The notes: generated by a model from the letters alone, not told the origin. A stretch of DNA of 64,000 bases from Deinococcus sp. KSM4-11 (GCF_004801415.1 NZ_SSNX01000001.1:1364001-1428000); one strand, 5' to 3'; numbered from the stretch's first letter, positions 11,355-21,926 are shown. Numbers and translations are program-made.

Positions 11355-12409
11355 GGAGTGCCCTCTGTGAACGCCACGCCCGCACCGGGCACCATCCGCC
11401 CGATCACCCAGGGATTCTCGCCGGCCGTGCCCAGGGCGGCCAGGGCGCGTTCCTGCTGTGCGGAGGGCACGATGAACAGGAAGCCCACGCCCATGTTCAG
11501 CGCGCGGAAGGCCTCCTGGCGCGGAACCCGCGCCTCCTTCACGATCAGCTCGAAGACCGGCGGCACCGTCCAGGAGGTCGTGTCCACCTGCATGCCGATC
11601 CCGGCCGGGAACACGCGCGGGGGATTGTCCACCAGGCCGCCTCCCGTGATGTGGGCCATCCCGTGCACGGCCACGCCCGCGTTCTCCAGGGCGTCGAAGG
11701 CGGGCACGTACGCGCGGTGCGGCACGGGCAGCACGTCCGCCAGGGTGCGACCCTCCAGATCCGCGCGGGCCTCGTGCCAGTCCAGGCCGTCCAGCGCCAG
11801 CCGGGCCAGCGAGAACCCGTTGGTGTGCAGGCCGCTGCTGGGCAGCGCGATCACGCTGTCCCCGACCTCGATGCGCGATCCGTCGATCAGATCCGGGCGA
11901 TCCACCACCCCGACGATGGTGCCTACGATGTCCAGTTCACCCTCGACGTACACGCCGGGCATCTCGGCGGTCTCGCCGCCCAGCAGGGCCACGCCCAGCA
12001 CTTCGCAGGCCCGCGCGGCCCCCGTGACGACCTCGGCCACGACCTCCGGGCGGAGTTTGCCCATGGCGACGTAATCGAGGAAGAACAGCGGCCTGGCGCC
12101 CTGCACGAGGATGTCATTCACGCAGTGGTTCACGATGTCCGCGCCCAGGCCCCCGTGCTTGCCGACCTTCACGGCCACCTTGGTCTTCGTGCCCACGCCG
12201 TCCGTGCTGGCGACCAGCACCGGGTCGGCCATATGCCCGAAGGCCGCGCGGAACAGACCGCCGAAGCCGCCGATGCCGCCCAGGACGGCGGGCGTGTGCG
12301 TGCGCGCCACCGCGTCCTTCATCAGTGCCACCGCGCGGTGACCGGCATCGATGCTCACGCCCGCGCGTTCATAAGCCGACGCCGCAGCGCCCTCGTTGCT
12401 CTCCGTCAT
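11351..12409 (-). CDS. purM: Phosphoribosylformylglycinamidine cyclo-ligase (PurM)
   Basis: AIR synthetase, step five of purine synthesis (FGAM + ATP to AIR). 352 residues, the normal length. The N-terminus SAYERAGVSIDAGHRAV is typical. The ATP/metal region is VLVASTDGVGTKTKVA, followed by GADIVNHCVNDILVQGARPLFFLDY. Other PurM motifs are LLGGETAEMPGVY, GLHTNGFSLAR and AHITGGGLVDNPPRVF. The ATG at 12409 has GGGAGGGTC just before it. Its promoter TAAACT is embedded in the upstream gene's stop. First gene of the purM-phosphatase-meaB-ICMT operon, all joined by 4-nt overlaps. Confidence 0.96.
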   Translation of the reverse strand: MTESNEGAAASAYERAGVSIDAGHRAVALMKDAVARTHTPAVLGGIGGFGGLFRAAFGHMADPVLVASTDGVGTKTKVAVKVGKHGGLGADIVNHCVNDILVQGARPLFFLDYVAMGKLRPEVVAEVVTGAARACEVLGVALLGGETAEMPGVYVEGELDIVGTIVGVVDRPDLIDGSRIEVGDSVIALPSSGLHTNGFSLARLALDGLDWHEARADLEGRTLADVLPVPHRAYVPAFDALENAGVAVHGMAHITGGGLVDNPPRVFPAGIGMQVDTTSWTVPPVFELIVKEARVPRQEAFRALNMGVGFLFIVPSAQQERALAALGTAGENPWVIGRMVPGAGVAFTEGTP

Positions 12410-12458
12410 GACCCTCCCAGCAACCCGCCGCCCGGTTGAGCGTGCGGAGATCGCCAGC

Positions 12459-12464
12459 AGTTTA
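12459..12464 (-). promoter_or_regulatory. -10 hexamer TAAACT of the purM operon
   Basis: The first three bases are the TAA stop of the TVP38-type gene upstream. Predicted transcription start near 12451, giving a 5' leader of about 40 nt with a Shine-Dalgarno GGGAGG. No clear -35. Confidence 0.4.
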
Positions 12465-13172
12465 CCCGACCGGAGGAGCGACGCGACGCGCCGCCTGCCG
12501 CGCCAGCACCCAGCGCGTCACGGCCACGATGGCCACGCCGGCCGACAACAGCGCCAGGCCCACGATCAGGCGGTGGGTATTGCCACTGAGCCACACGACC
12601 AGCGCCGTGACCGGCAGGGCGCCCGCCGCCGTGGCCAGCATGAAGGGCCGGAAGCCCATGCGGGCCGCGCCCGCCACGAGGTTCATCACGTCCGAGGACA
12701 GGATCGGCATCATGCGGATCATCAAGACGCCCTGGATGCCGTAGCGGGCGGCGAAGTCCTGGGCCTTGCGCTGTCCCTTCTCGCCCGCCAGCAGACCCAC
12801 CAGGGTGTCGCCCACGGCGCGTCCCAGCGCGTAGCCGGCCGCCGCGCCCAGCACCGTCCCGACGTACACGATCAGGAAGCCTTCCAGCGGGCCGTATGCG
12901 CGGGAGGTCACGGCGATCAGGAACACGGCGGGCAGCACTGGCAGCACCGCCTGGATCATGAACGCCGCGATCAGCGCGAGCGGCCCGGCCCAGCTCAGCC
13001 CGGACACGAAAGCCCGCGTGACCGCCGGATCACTCGACCGCAGGGCCGCGTACCCCCGCCCCAGGAACTCCCGGACGTCCGGGATCAGGGCCACGCTCCC
13101 CAGGATCAGCAGAGCGACGGCCAGGATCAGCCAGCGCAGGTGCCGGGGCGGCGAGGGAACGGCGGTCGTCAT
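12462..13172 (-). CDS. TVP38/TMEM64 (DedA-superfamily) membrane protein
   Basis: A 236-residue integral membrane protein of the SNARE-associated/VTT family, thought to act in lipid or undecaprenyl-phosphate flipping or transport. An N-terminal helix WLILAVALLILGSVALI is followed by the VTT core: LPVLPAVFLIAVTSRAYGPLEGFLIVYVGTVLG, then AAAGYALGRAVGD with the family G-x-x-x-G glycines, then RMMPILSSDVMNLVAGAARM. The ATG at 13172 follows -10 TAGACT (13180-13185) by 7 nt; an in-frame ATG at 13214 lies upstream of that promoter and is rejected. Confidence 0.85.
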   Translation of the reverse strand: MTTAVPSPPRHLRWLILAVALLILGSVALIPDVREFLGRGYAALRSSDPAVTRAFVSGLSWAGPLALIAAFMIQAVLPVLPAVFLIAVTSRAYGPLEGFLIVYVGTVLGAAAGYALGRAVGDTLVGLLAGEKGQRKAQDFAARYGIQGVLMIRMMPILSSDVMNLVAGAARMGFRPFMLATAAGALPVTALVVWLSGNTHRLIVGLALLSAGVAIVAVTRWVLARQAARRVAPPVG

Positions 13173-13253
13173 TCCTTCCAGTCTAGGCAGTTCAGGGTGG
13201 GCGTGCGCCCACATAAAGTTCAGCGTGTCCGGGGGTGTGGCCTCACCCCTCCA

Positions 13254-14048
13254 TCACGGCGCAGGGGCCATCAGGTCGCGGGCCGCCCGCGTCAGGTCGC
13301 CGCTTCCGGCCAGACTGGTGCCCACCAGCACGGCATCGGCCATGTCCCTCACGGGTGCCAGGTCCGCCGGCGTGCGGTAGCCGCTCTCCGCGACGAGCAC
13401 CCCAGCAAAGCCCGCCTCCCGGGCCCGGCGGATCAGGCGCGGGCTGACCTGCAGGTCGATCTGCAGCGTGGTCAGGTCCCGGTTGTTCACCCCGATGATC
13501 CGCGCCCCGCAGGCCAGGGCCACGTCCAGTTCGGCCTCGCTGTGCACCTCGACCAGCGCGTCCAGGCCCAGGTCGTGGGCAATTTCCAGGTACGCCCCCG
13601 TGGCCTCGTGCAGCACGCTGACCATCAGCAGGGCGGCCGACGCGCCCCACTCGGCCGCCTCGCGCAGCATGGCCGGATGCACCACGAAATCCTTGCGCAG
13701 CACCGGCACGTCCACCGCGGCCACTACGTCCAGCAGCGCCTGCGCGTTGCCGTCGAAGTGGCGGGGCTCGGTCAGGCAGGAGATGGCCGCCGCGCCGCCC
13801 TCCTCGTATGCGCGGGCCGCCGGCGCCGGGTTCAGGGGGGCGATGGCTCCCTGGCTGGGACTGGCACGTTTGACCTCCGCGATGAGAGACAGCCCAGGAG
13901 CGGCCAGCGCCGTCTCGAAGCGCCGGGCGGCAGGTCGTATGGCGCCGGTCTCGGCACTGAACCCGGCGTAATCGGCGGCCCGCTGCGACACGATGCGGCC
14001 CAGCACACCGGGCACGGACTCGAGGTTAAGCTTCGGCAGGCCCGTCAT
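13254..14048 (-). CDS. trpC: Indole-3-glycerol-phosphate synthase (TrpC)
   Basis: Fourth step after chorismate in tryptophan synthesis (CdRP to indole-3-glycerol phosphate). It is a TIM barrel of 264 residues, monofunctional. The signature LIAEVKRASPSQGAI carries the catalytic lysine. VPVLRKDFVVH has the second lysine, and LVEVHSEAELDVAL, GVNNRDLTTLQ and VLVAESGYRTPADL are the phosphate and substrate loops. The ATG at 14048 follows an excellent -10 TATACT by 7 nt, so the mRNA is leaderless. No other trp gene is adjacent. Divergent from hpt. Confidence 0.95.
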   Translation of the reverse strand: MTGLPKLNLESVPGVLGRIVSQRAADYAGFSAETGAIRPAARRFETALAAPGLSLIAEVKRASPSQGAIAPLNPAPAARAYEEGGAAAISCLTEPRHFDGNAQALLDVVAAVDVPVLRKDFVVHPAMLREAAEWGASAALLMVSVLHEATGAYLEIAHDLGLDALVEVHSEAELDVALACGARIIGVNNRDLTTLQIDLQVSPRLIRRAREAGFAGVLVAESGYRTPADLAPVRDMADAVLVGTSLAGSGDLTRAARDLMAPAP

Positions 14049-14055
14049 GCGCCCG

Positions 14056-14061
14056 AGTATA
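14056..14061 (-). promoter_or_regulatory. -10 hexamer TATACT of trpC
   Basis: Near-consensus -10 element 7 nt before the trpC ATG. A short inverted repeat (GGGCGG ATT CCGCCC, about 14064-14079) lies between this and the divergent hpt promoter and could be an operator. Confidence 0.6.
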
Positions 14062-14095
14062 TGGGGCGGATTCCGCCCGGAGGCGGAGCGCATGT

Positions 14096-14101
14096 TAGCC
14101 T
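14096..14101 (+). promoter_or_regulatory. -10 hexamer TAGCCT of hpt
   Basis: TAGCCT ends 9 nt before the hpt ATG, implying a 5' leader of only 2-3 nt. Confidence 0.4.
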
Positions 14102-14110
14102 GAGACCCCT

Positions 14111-14638
14111 ATGAGTCTCGCGCCCGGCACCGGCCCCGTCCAGATCACCCAGGAGCAGCTTCAGGCGCGCATCCATGAGCTCGCCGCGAAGATCCGCGAG
14201 GACTACCGAGGCCGTGAACCGCACCTGATCTGCGTGCTGAACGGCGCGTTCATGTTCCACGCCGATCTGGTGCGGGCGCTGGGGGTGCCCTGCACCATCG
14301 ATTTCCTGCAGGCCAGCAGCTACGGCGACGCCAAGCAGTCGAGCGGCGAGGTGCGACTGGTCAAGGATCTGCAGTTCCCCCTGAGCGGCCGGCACGTGAT
14401 CCTGGTCGAGGACATCGTGGACACCGGCATCACCATGAACTACCTGCTGCAGTACCTCGACGGGCGCGGTCCGGCCAGCCTGAAGGTCGCGGCGCTGCTG
14501 TCCAAGCCCAGCCGCCGCAAGGTCGAGGTGCCCGTCGAGTACCTGGGCTTCACGATCCCCGACGCGTTCGTGTACGGCTACGGCCTGGACCGCGCGCAGT
14601 ACGACCGCAACCTGCCGTTCATCACCAGCCAGGACTGA
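14111..14638 (+). CDS. hpt: Hypoxanthine phosphoribosyltransferase
   Basis: Purine salvage: hypoxanthine/guanine + PRPP to IMP/GMP. 175 residues, the usual size. LICVLNGAFMFHADLVRAL matches the first PRPP-binding segment. The substrate-gating loop is ASSYGDAKQSSGEVRLVKD, and the PRPP loop VILVEDIVDTGITMNYLL has the paired acidic residues and TG turn. Near the C-terminus, VPVEYLGFTIPDAFVYGYGLD holds the base-stacking aromatic and YGLD. The near-leaderless promoter 14096-14101 decides the ATG at 14111. Confidence 0.95.
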   Translation: MSLAPGTGPVQITQEQLQARIHELAAKIREDYRGREPHLICVLNGAFMFHADLVRALGVPCTIDFLQASSYGDAKQSSGEVRLVKDLQFPLSGRHVILVEDIVDTGITMNYLLQYLDGRGPASLKVAALLSKPSRRKVEVPVEYLGFTIPDAFVYGYGLDRAQYDRNLPFITSQD

Positions 14639-14756
14639 CACCGCCACACTCCAGATGCCCGTGGGCACGCGCCGTGAGCGTCCGGAGGCGACTTCACCAG
14701 ACTTGACGGTTTCTTGACGTTCCCGCGACGCTCTTCAGCCTCCCCAGATCGCGCTC

Positions 14757-14762
14757 TACAGT
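14757..14762 (+). promoter_or_regulatory. -10 hexamer TACAGT of the ArsB-type transporter
   Basis: Ends 7 nt before ATG 14770. It covers part of the in-frame GTG at 14761, ruling that codon out as start. Confidence 0.55.
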
Positions 14763-14769
14763 GCCCCTG

Positions 14770-16047
14770 ATGCTTGCCGTCCTGATTGTCCTTGCCACTG
14801 TCGCGCTGGTCATCTGGCGGCCCCTGGGGATCGGCCCGGCACGCGCGGCGACGCTGGGTGCGGTGGTGGCCCTGCTGCTGGGTGTGGTGCACGTCTCCGA
14901 CCTGCCGACGCTCTGGAACGCCACGTGGAATGCCACGCTCAGTCTGGTCGGCCTGATCGTCCTGAGTCTGCTGCTCGACGCGGCGGGCCTGTTCCGCTGG
15001 GCGGCGCTGCACGTGGCCCGCTGGGGAGGTGGAAGTGGCCGGCGGCTGCTGGCGCTGCTGGTCGTGTTCAGCGCGGTGGTCGCGGCCCTGTTCGCGAACG
15101 ATGGCGGGGTGCTGATCCTCACGCCCATCGTGCTGGAGCTCGCGGCCCTGCTGAACCTCAACCGGGCCGCGACCCTGACCGTCGCCCTGGCAGTGGGTTT
15201 CGTGGTGGACGCCGCCAGCCTGCCCCTGACCGTCAGCAACCTGACGAACATCATCGCCGCCGACGCCTTCAAGCTCGGCTTCGGCGCGTATGCGGGCGTG
15301 ATGCTCCCGGTGGATCTGGCCGTGGTGCTGGCCTGCCTGGGCACGCTGCTCCTGGCGTACGGCCGGACGCTGCCTCGCCGCTACGACCTGGCGGCCCTGC
15401 CGGAACCGGCCAGCGCCGTGAAGTCCTGGGGGGTGTTCCGCACCGGATGGCTGGTCACGCCGCTGCTGCTCGCGGGCGCCTTCCTGGCCGAGCAGTTCGG
15501 CCTTCCCCTGAGCGCCGTGGTCGGCGCGTGCGCGCTGATCGTGTGGATCGTCGCCGCGCGCAGCGGGAACGTGGGCAGCCGCGCCGTCCTGAAAAGCGCT
15601 CCGTGGAACGTGGTCGCGTTCAGCCTCGCCATGTACACCGTCGTGTACGGCCTGCGCGGCGCGGGCGTGACCGGCGCGTACGGGGCGTGGCTGTCGGGCT
15701 GGGCGGCGCACGGCACCCTCAGCGCCGTGCTCGCCTCCGGCCTGAGCGTGGCCGCGCTCAGCGCTGGACTGAACAACCTGCCTGCCCTGCTGACGGCCAT
15801 CCTCGGCATCCAGGGCAGCGGCGTCAGCGGACACGCGCAGCAGGCCCTGGCCTTCGGCTCCCTGGTCGGCGCGGACATCGGCCCGAAACTCACGCCCATC
15901 GGCAGCCTCGCCACCCTGCTGTGGCTGCATGTGCTGAAAGGCCGCGGCCTGAGCGTGAGCTGGGGCGAGTACCTGCGCGCCGGACTGGTGCTCACCCCCC
16001 CGGTGCTGCTGGTCGGCCTGCTGGCGCTGTGGCTGCGGCTGGGGTGA
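14770..16047 (+). CDS. ArsB/NhaD-type (ion transporter superfamily) arsenical pump membrane protein
   Basis: A roughly 11-12 helix membrane carrier of 425 residues. VVAALFANDGGVLILTPIVLELA and PLTVSNLTNIIAADAFKLGFGAY are the paired family signatures: FANDGxxLxxTPxxL and the SNxTN motif before the first half's end. In the second half, AALSAGLNNLPALL and GADIGPKLTPIGSLATLLWL give the matching repeat. The family exports arsenite or antimonite, or moves other anions or sodium. There is no arsR or arsC nearby, so an arsenic role is unproven. The ATG at 14770 is set by the -10 TACAGT. Convergent with the next gene, 3 nt apart. Confidence 0.85.
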   Translation: MLAVLIVLATVALVIWRPLGIGPARAATLGAVVALLLGVVHVSDLPTLWNATWNATLSLVGLIVLSLLLDAAGLFRWAALHVARWGGGSGRRLLALLVVFSAVVAALFANDGGVLILTPIVLELAALLNLNRAATLTVALAVGFVVDAASLPLTVSNLTNIIAADAFKLGFGAYAGVMLPVDLAVVLACLGTLLLAYGRTLPRRYDLAALPEPASAVKSWGVFRTGWLVTPLLLAGAFLAEQFGLPLSAVVGACALIVWIVAARSGNVGSRAVLKSAPWNVVAFSLAMYTVVYGLRGAGVTGAYGAWLSGWAAHGTLSAVLASGLSVAALSAGLNNLPALLTAILGIQGSGVSGHAQQALAFGSLVGADIGPKLTPIGSLATLLWLHVLKGRGLSVSWGEYLRAGLVLTPPVLLVGLLALWLRLG

Positions 16048-16050
16048 CGC

Positions 16051-17268
16051 TCACTCCTCGTGCGGTGGCGGCGCGTCCGGGTCGCAGTAATCGATGGTCG
16101 AGGGACGGAAGGTGCCCAGCACCACCTCGCGCTTGAAGGGATACCCCAGGCGGACGCCCTCGGCCGCACACTCTATGGTGAAGCGCTGCCCGCGCGGAAC
16201 GGGCGTGTCCCCGATCACGACGGGCCGCACGGCTTCGTACACGGCAGCCCAGGGCGTGCAGAAGTAATAGCCGACCAGGGCGCCACCGGGGTGCCGGGCG
16301 TAGGTCACGTCCTGCCGGGCCACGGCCTCCTGGATGTCCTGCCACAGCCTCACGCTGGCGCGGGGATCCGGGTCGAGGCTCCACATGTCGTCAATGACCG
16401 CGTGCGTCTTGGGATCACGTCGGATGCCCGCGACGGAATTCGGGTCGGTCATCACCCACGGGTCGAAGCCGGGCTCGCCGGGCAGGGCCACCTGGGGGCG
16501 CGCGGCGGGCGGGCGACCCACACTGCGGGCGGGCGGCTCGCGCAGCAGGGCGGGATAGCTGACGAGCTGGCCCACGCGGTAGATGTCCTCGACGGCCTTC
16601 TTGGCGCGTTCCTCGATCTGTTCGTGCAGGGCGGCGCTCGCGCCGGGGGTGTACATGTCCCTGGCATACGTGGCGCCGCTGATGGCCTGGGCGAACAGGC
16701 CGCGCAGCCGCGCGAGGTTCTTCGCGTCGGTCTCCGGCGTGTGCGCCTCGAGGGCCTGCATGGCGGCCTCCAGGTGCAGCTGCATGGCCTGCAGGGCGGC
16801 GATCATCGCGTCCAGGTGGGGGCGCGGGCACGGTTCCACCGGCGACCACTCCGGGAGTTTCGCGGGCAGCGCCCCAGTGGGCAGCGTGAAGTCCGGATCG
16901 TGCGCGGCCCGGGTGGCGTGCGCCATCCACGTCTGCACCTCGCGGTAGTACGCGTCCACCTGCCCGAAGGTCACCGGGGGCACGAACCCAGCCGTGTCGG
17001 GATCCGCCACCTCGTCGGCGTGGAGCATCTTGTCGCCGAGGGTCTGGAGGGCGAAGGCGTTCCAGATGCACGCGAGTTCCGTGCCGACCTGCGCGGTCAT
17101 GGCAAAGGGGCTCACGCCGGTCGCCGCGAACTCGAAACGGCGGCGTTCGGCGGCGTCCAGCAGGTCGTGCACGGACGCTCCGGCCCGCTTGTAGGCATAC
17201 AGGGTTTCGGCGTCCTGTTCGCCGCGCAGACCTGCCCTGATGCGTTTCCAGACTCCGGGTCGTTCCAT
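16051..17268 (-). CDS. Hypothetical protein, 405 residues
   Basis: I do not recognise a family. It is soluble, with no signal peptide or membrane helix. The N-terminal two-thirds look helical, with Ala/Glu-rich stretches such as AERRRFEFAATGVSPFAMTA and LDAMIAALQAMQLHLEAAMQ. After a short Pro/Arg linker (PPARSVGRPPAARP) comes a C-terminal part with aromatic residues (SLDPDPRASVRLW, GGALVGYYFCTPWAAVYEA). Codon use is like that of its neighbours. The ATG at 17268 follows -10 TAAGGT (17275-17280) by 6 nt. It is divergent from the leuS leader. Confidence 0.8.
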   Translation of the reverse strand: MERPGVWKRIRAGLRGEQDAETLYAYKRAGASVHDLLDAAERRRFEFAATGVSPFAMTAQVGTELACIWNAFALQTLGDKMLHADEVADPDTAGFVPPVTFGQVDAYYREVQTWMAHATRAAHDPDFTLPTGALPAKLPEWSPVEPCPRPHLDAMIAALQAMQLHLEAAMQALEAHTPETDAKNLARLRGLFAQAISGATYARDMYTPGASAALHEQIEERAKKAVEDIYRVGQLVSYPALLREPPARSVGRPPAARPQVALPGEPGFDPWVMTDPNSVAGIRRDPKTHAVIDDMWSLDPDPRASVRLWQDIQEAVARQDVTYARHPGGALVGYYFCTPWAAVYEAVRPVVIGDTPVPRGQRFTIECAAEGVRLGYPFKREVVLGTFRPSTIDYCDPDAPPPHEE

Positions 17269-17347
17269 GTTCCCACCTTACGGGCCTGGGGAACGCGGCG
17301 TTCCCACACGTGCCGCCCCGGCGGGTGCACGGGCGGGTGTCGTGCGC

Positions 17348-17353
17348 TAGACT
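17348..17353 (+). promoter_or_regulatory. -10 hexamer TAGACT of the leuS leader
   Basis: Ends 6 nt before ATG 17360, so the transcript should begin at the leader-peptide start codon. TAGACT with the same spacing recurs before the response regulator, alaS and the HD-GYP unit. Confidence 0.6.
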
Positions 17354-17359
17354 GGGGCC

Positions 17360-17401
17360 ATGATCCGCTCTGCGCTTCCCGGCTGGGGACGACTCGACTG
17401 A
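17360..17401 (+). CDS. Predicted leuS leader peptide MIRSALPGWGRLD
   Basis: A 13-codon leaderless frame ending in TGA, with Leu codons CTT (codon 6) and CTC (codon 12). Its 3' half encodes the left arm of an antiterminator helix. A ribosome running to the stop would cover that arm and let the terminator at 17425-17443 form. A ribosome waiting at the CTT codon would leave most of the arm free. The regulatory logic is inferred; the frame, promoter and pairings are visible. Confidence 0.55.
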   Translation: MIRSALPGWGRLD

Positions 17402-17428
17402 CCGCAAGGTGTGTGTTCGAGCGTCCCC
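17385..17428 (+). promoter_or_regulatory. Predicted antiterminator hairpin of the leuS leader
   Basis: GGGGACGaCTCGA (17385-17397) pairs with TCGAGCGTCCCC (17417-17428) over 12 base pairs with one bulged A. The right arm shares four C residues with the 5' arm of the terminator, so the two helices exclude each other. Confidence 0.6.
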
Positions 17429-17452
17429 GGCTGCGTGCCGGGGCTTTTTATT
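17425..17452 (+). terminator. Intrinsic terminator (attenuator) upstream of leuS
   Basis: CCCCGGC (17425-17431), loop TGCGT, GCCGGGG (17437-17443), then CTTTTTATT. A complete intrinsic terminator only 25 nt before the leuS ATG, where it must act as an attenuator. Confidence 0.75.
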
Positions 17453-17476
17453 GACCTTTTCTCAGGAGTGATCCCC

Positions 17477-19957
<2,481 letters not shown>

Positions 19958-19979
19958 CCAGACTCCGGTTCAGTGCTCG

Positions 19980-20002
19980 GCCCCGCTCGCGCTGAGCGGG
20001 GC
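19980..20002. terminator. GC-rich hairpin between leuS and the converging small gene
   Basis: GCCCCGCTC / GAGCGGGGC, a 9-bp stem with a 5-nt loop, just after the leuS stop and before the converging stop at 20008. There is no T run, so termination is uncertain. Confidence 0.45.
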
Positions 20003-20007
20003 TCTGC

Positions 20008-20232
20008 TCACGGCACCCGATAGAGCGTGGGCTCATCGCGTCCCACCTGGAGGTAGCCGAGCGAAGCCAGATATCGGGCGGCGGCGCCCACCGCCGCCGG
20101 ATCGGTGATGGCTGAGTCGACCGGGAGGTGCAGGTTCAGTTCGGCCATCAGATCTGGAATGCTCAGCTCTGTCCCACTGGGCAGCCCTAGGATGACTTGA
20201 AGAGCGAGAGCCTCTAACACCGGGGCAGCCAT
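20008..20232 (-). CDS. Small hypothetical protein (possible winged-helix fold)
   Basis: 74 residues, not a family I can name. MAAPVLEALALQVILGLP reads as a first helix, PDLMAELNLHLPVDSA as a second, and AAVGAAARYLASLGYLQVGR as a recognition helix and strand with DEPTLYRVP as the wing. This pattern resembles short winged-helix domains. On the minus strand, GGATAACGGGGTATG places a GATAAC hexamer 5-6 nt before the ATG, consistent with a leaderless start. It converges with leuS. The 194 nt beyond its start holds no gene I can see. Confidence 0.55.
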   Translation of the reverse strand: MAAPVLEALALQVILGLPSGTELSIPDLMAELNLHLPVDSAITDPAAVGAAARYLASLGYLQVGRDEPTLYRVP

Positions 20233-20426
20233 ACCCCGTTATCCCTGCTTGAAATCCACTTTTCCAGCGAATGTGGAGACTATGAGGCCTGAACTAACAG
20301 TGCCGTGCGCGAAGTGGCAGCCGGATATGAACACCACCTTCGAGATTTCAGCACGACGGGACGAGCCTGGATAGTGGGCGTCCAGTGATGCCTTCTGCCA
20401 TCAACCTGACCAGCGCTCAGAACACA

Positions 20427-21926
20427 TCAGAGCACCAGGGCCTGCGCGGTGGCACCCAGCCTGTCCCACAGGGTGAAGGCCGCCCGGGCACCTGGGCGGA
20501 TGATGCCCTCATCATTCCAGCCGGCGGCCAGGGCTGGCCCACGGGTGTACGCCCGCAGGACGTCGAGGTCGCTGATGGTCTCACCGGGTGTGAGCCGCCG
20601 GCCGCCGTCGTCGAGGCGGGTCGTGGCGGCGGCGAAGGTGGCGCGCACGTCCGGGGGCGCAACCGGCGCGTCGCTGCCCAGCGCGAGGATCGCCCCGGCG
20701 TCCTGAAGGGACTTGAAGGCGTAACTGCCGGCCTCTAGGTGTGGCAGCAGCGTCCGGATCATGGGGGCGTCGGCCTGGAGGTGGATGGGCTGCACGCTGG
20801 CAGTCAGGCCCCGGAAGCGGGGGATGTCCTGCGGGCGCAGGTGCTGGGCATGCTCGATCCTCAGGCGGATCCCACGAGCCTCGGCCGCCGGCCGGAGCTG
20901 GTCGTAGGCGTCCAGCACCTCGGTGTTCGCCCGGTCGCCGATGGCGTGCGTGACGGGCGTGAGGCCCAGGTCGATGGCCTGACGCCCGCGTTCCACGATC
21001 AGTTCGGGCGGGTCGAGGGGAATGCCGGTGCCGCTACCGTCCGCGAACCCAGGGGCATGCAGCCAAGCGGTGCGGCTGCCCAGGGCGCCGTCCGCGAAGA
21101 ATTTGACGCCGCCCCACTGGAACAGGCCGCCGGGGGCGAGGGCCAGCCCCAGTTCCCGCGCATGCTCCAGGCGCTGGTGCGGCAGGCACGCCCAGACGCG
21201 CAGGGGCAGCTCCCCCCGGGCGGCCAGGGTCTGCACCGCCCGCGGCGCCCCGGGCTCCTCGTAGGCCATGGTGTGCGCGCTCACGAAGCCGCGCGAGGTC
21301 AGATCGTCCGCACCGGCCTTCGCGTGCGCGAGCCACTCGGCCTCGGTGGGCGACGGCAGCTGCGCCACGACCAGATCGGACGCGCCCTCCAGCAGGCAGC
21401 CCAGGGGGTGCACGATCTTCCCGCCTTCCGGATCGGCTGTGGCGTCAGTGATCCCGGCGGCGCGCAGGGCGGCCGAGTTCACCCAGGTCATGTGGTGGTC
21501 GCGGGAGTACAGGATTACAGGGTGGTGCGGGCTGACCTCGTCGAGCAGCGCGGCGGTGGGGTAGTCACCGAGGCCCAGTTCCGACAGCAGGAACCCGCCC
21601 CCGCGAATCCAGGTGCCCGTAGGGGTGGTCACGGTCCGCTGCGCGACCTTCGCCTGCACCTCGGCCACGCTGCGCGCCCCGGCGAGGTTCACCTCTCCCA
21701 GCGACGCGCCGTACATGACGAGGTGGATGTGCGCGTCGCACAGGCCCGGCGTGAGCAGGAGGTCGCGGTGGTCGAGCACCTCGGCACGCGGGGCCTGGGC
21801 GCGCAATTCGTCGGCGCTGCCCACGGCGAGCACCCGGCCCCCTCCGACCAGCACGGCCTGAACCTCGGGCAGGGCATCGTCTAGCGTGAGTGTCCGGGCG
21901 TGGATGACCGTCAGGGGCGCGCGCAT
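20427..21926 (-). CDS. Amidohydrolase family protein (YtcJ-like)
   Basis: Metal-dependent hydrolase of the YtcJ/NfdA branch (amidohydrolase_3), 499 residues. The metal-binding HxH is in [48 protein letters not shown] and [18 protein letters not shown] are typical of the branch. Later metal ligands appear in [18 protein letters not shown] and [13 protein letters not shown]. Substrate unknown; relatives act on N-substituted formamides and similar compounds. The ATG at 21926 follows -10 TACCCT (21933-21938) by 6 nt and is preferred to TTG 21944. Confidence 0.88.
   Translation of the reverse strand: MRAPLTVIHARTLTLDDALPEVQAVLVGGGRVLAVGSADELRAQAPRAEVLDHRDLLLTPGLCDAHIHLVMYGASLGEVNLAGARSVAEVQAKVAQRTVTTPTGTWIRGGGFLLSELGLGDYPTAALLDEVSPHHPVILYSRDHHMTWVNSAALRAAGITDATADPEGGKIVHPLGCLLEGASDLVVAQLPSPTEAEWLAHAKAGADDLTSRGFVSAHTMAYEEPGAPRAVQTLAARGELPLRVWACLPHQRLEHARELGLALAPGGLFQWGGVKFFADGALGSRTAWLHAPGFADGSGTGIPLDPPELIVERGRQAIDLGLTPVTHAIGDRANTEVLDAYDQLRPAAEARGIRLRIEHAQHLRPQDIPRFRGLTASVQPIHLQADAPMIRTLLPHLEAGSYAFKSLQDAGAILALGSDAPVAPPDVRATFAAATTRLDDGGRRLTPGETISDLDVLRAYTRGPALAAGWNDEGIIRPGARAAFTLWDRLGATAQALVL

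Noticed and set aside
14770..16047. An arsenic-resistance operon
   Set aside because: Only the ArsB-type carrier is present; no arsR, arsC or arsA flanks it, so only the transporter fold is claimed.
17340..17476. T-box riboswitch as the leuS leader
   Set aside because: ACCGC and CGTCCCC recall a T-box end, but the conserved T-box sequence is absent and there is no room for stem I between the promoter and the terminator. A leader-peptide attenuator explains the features better.
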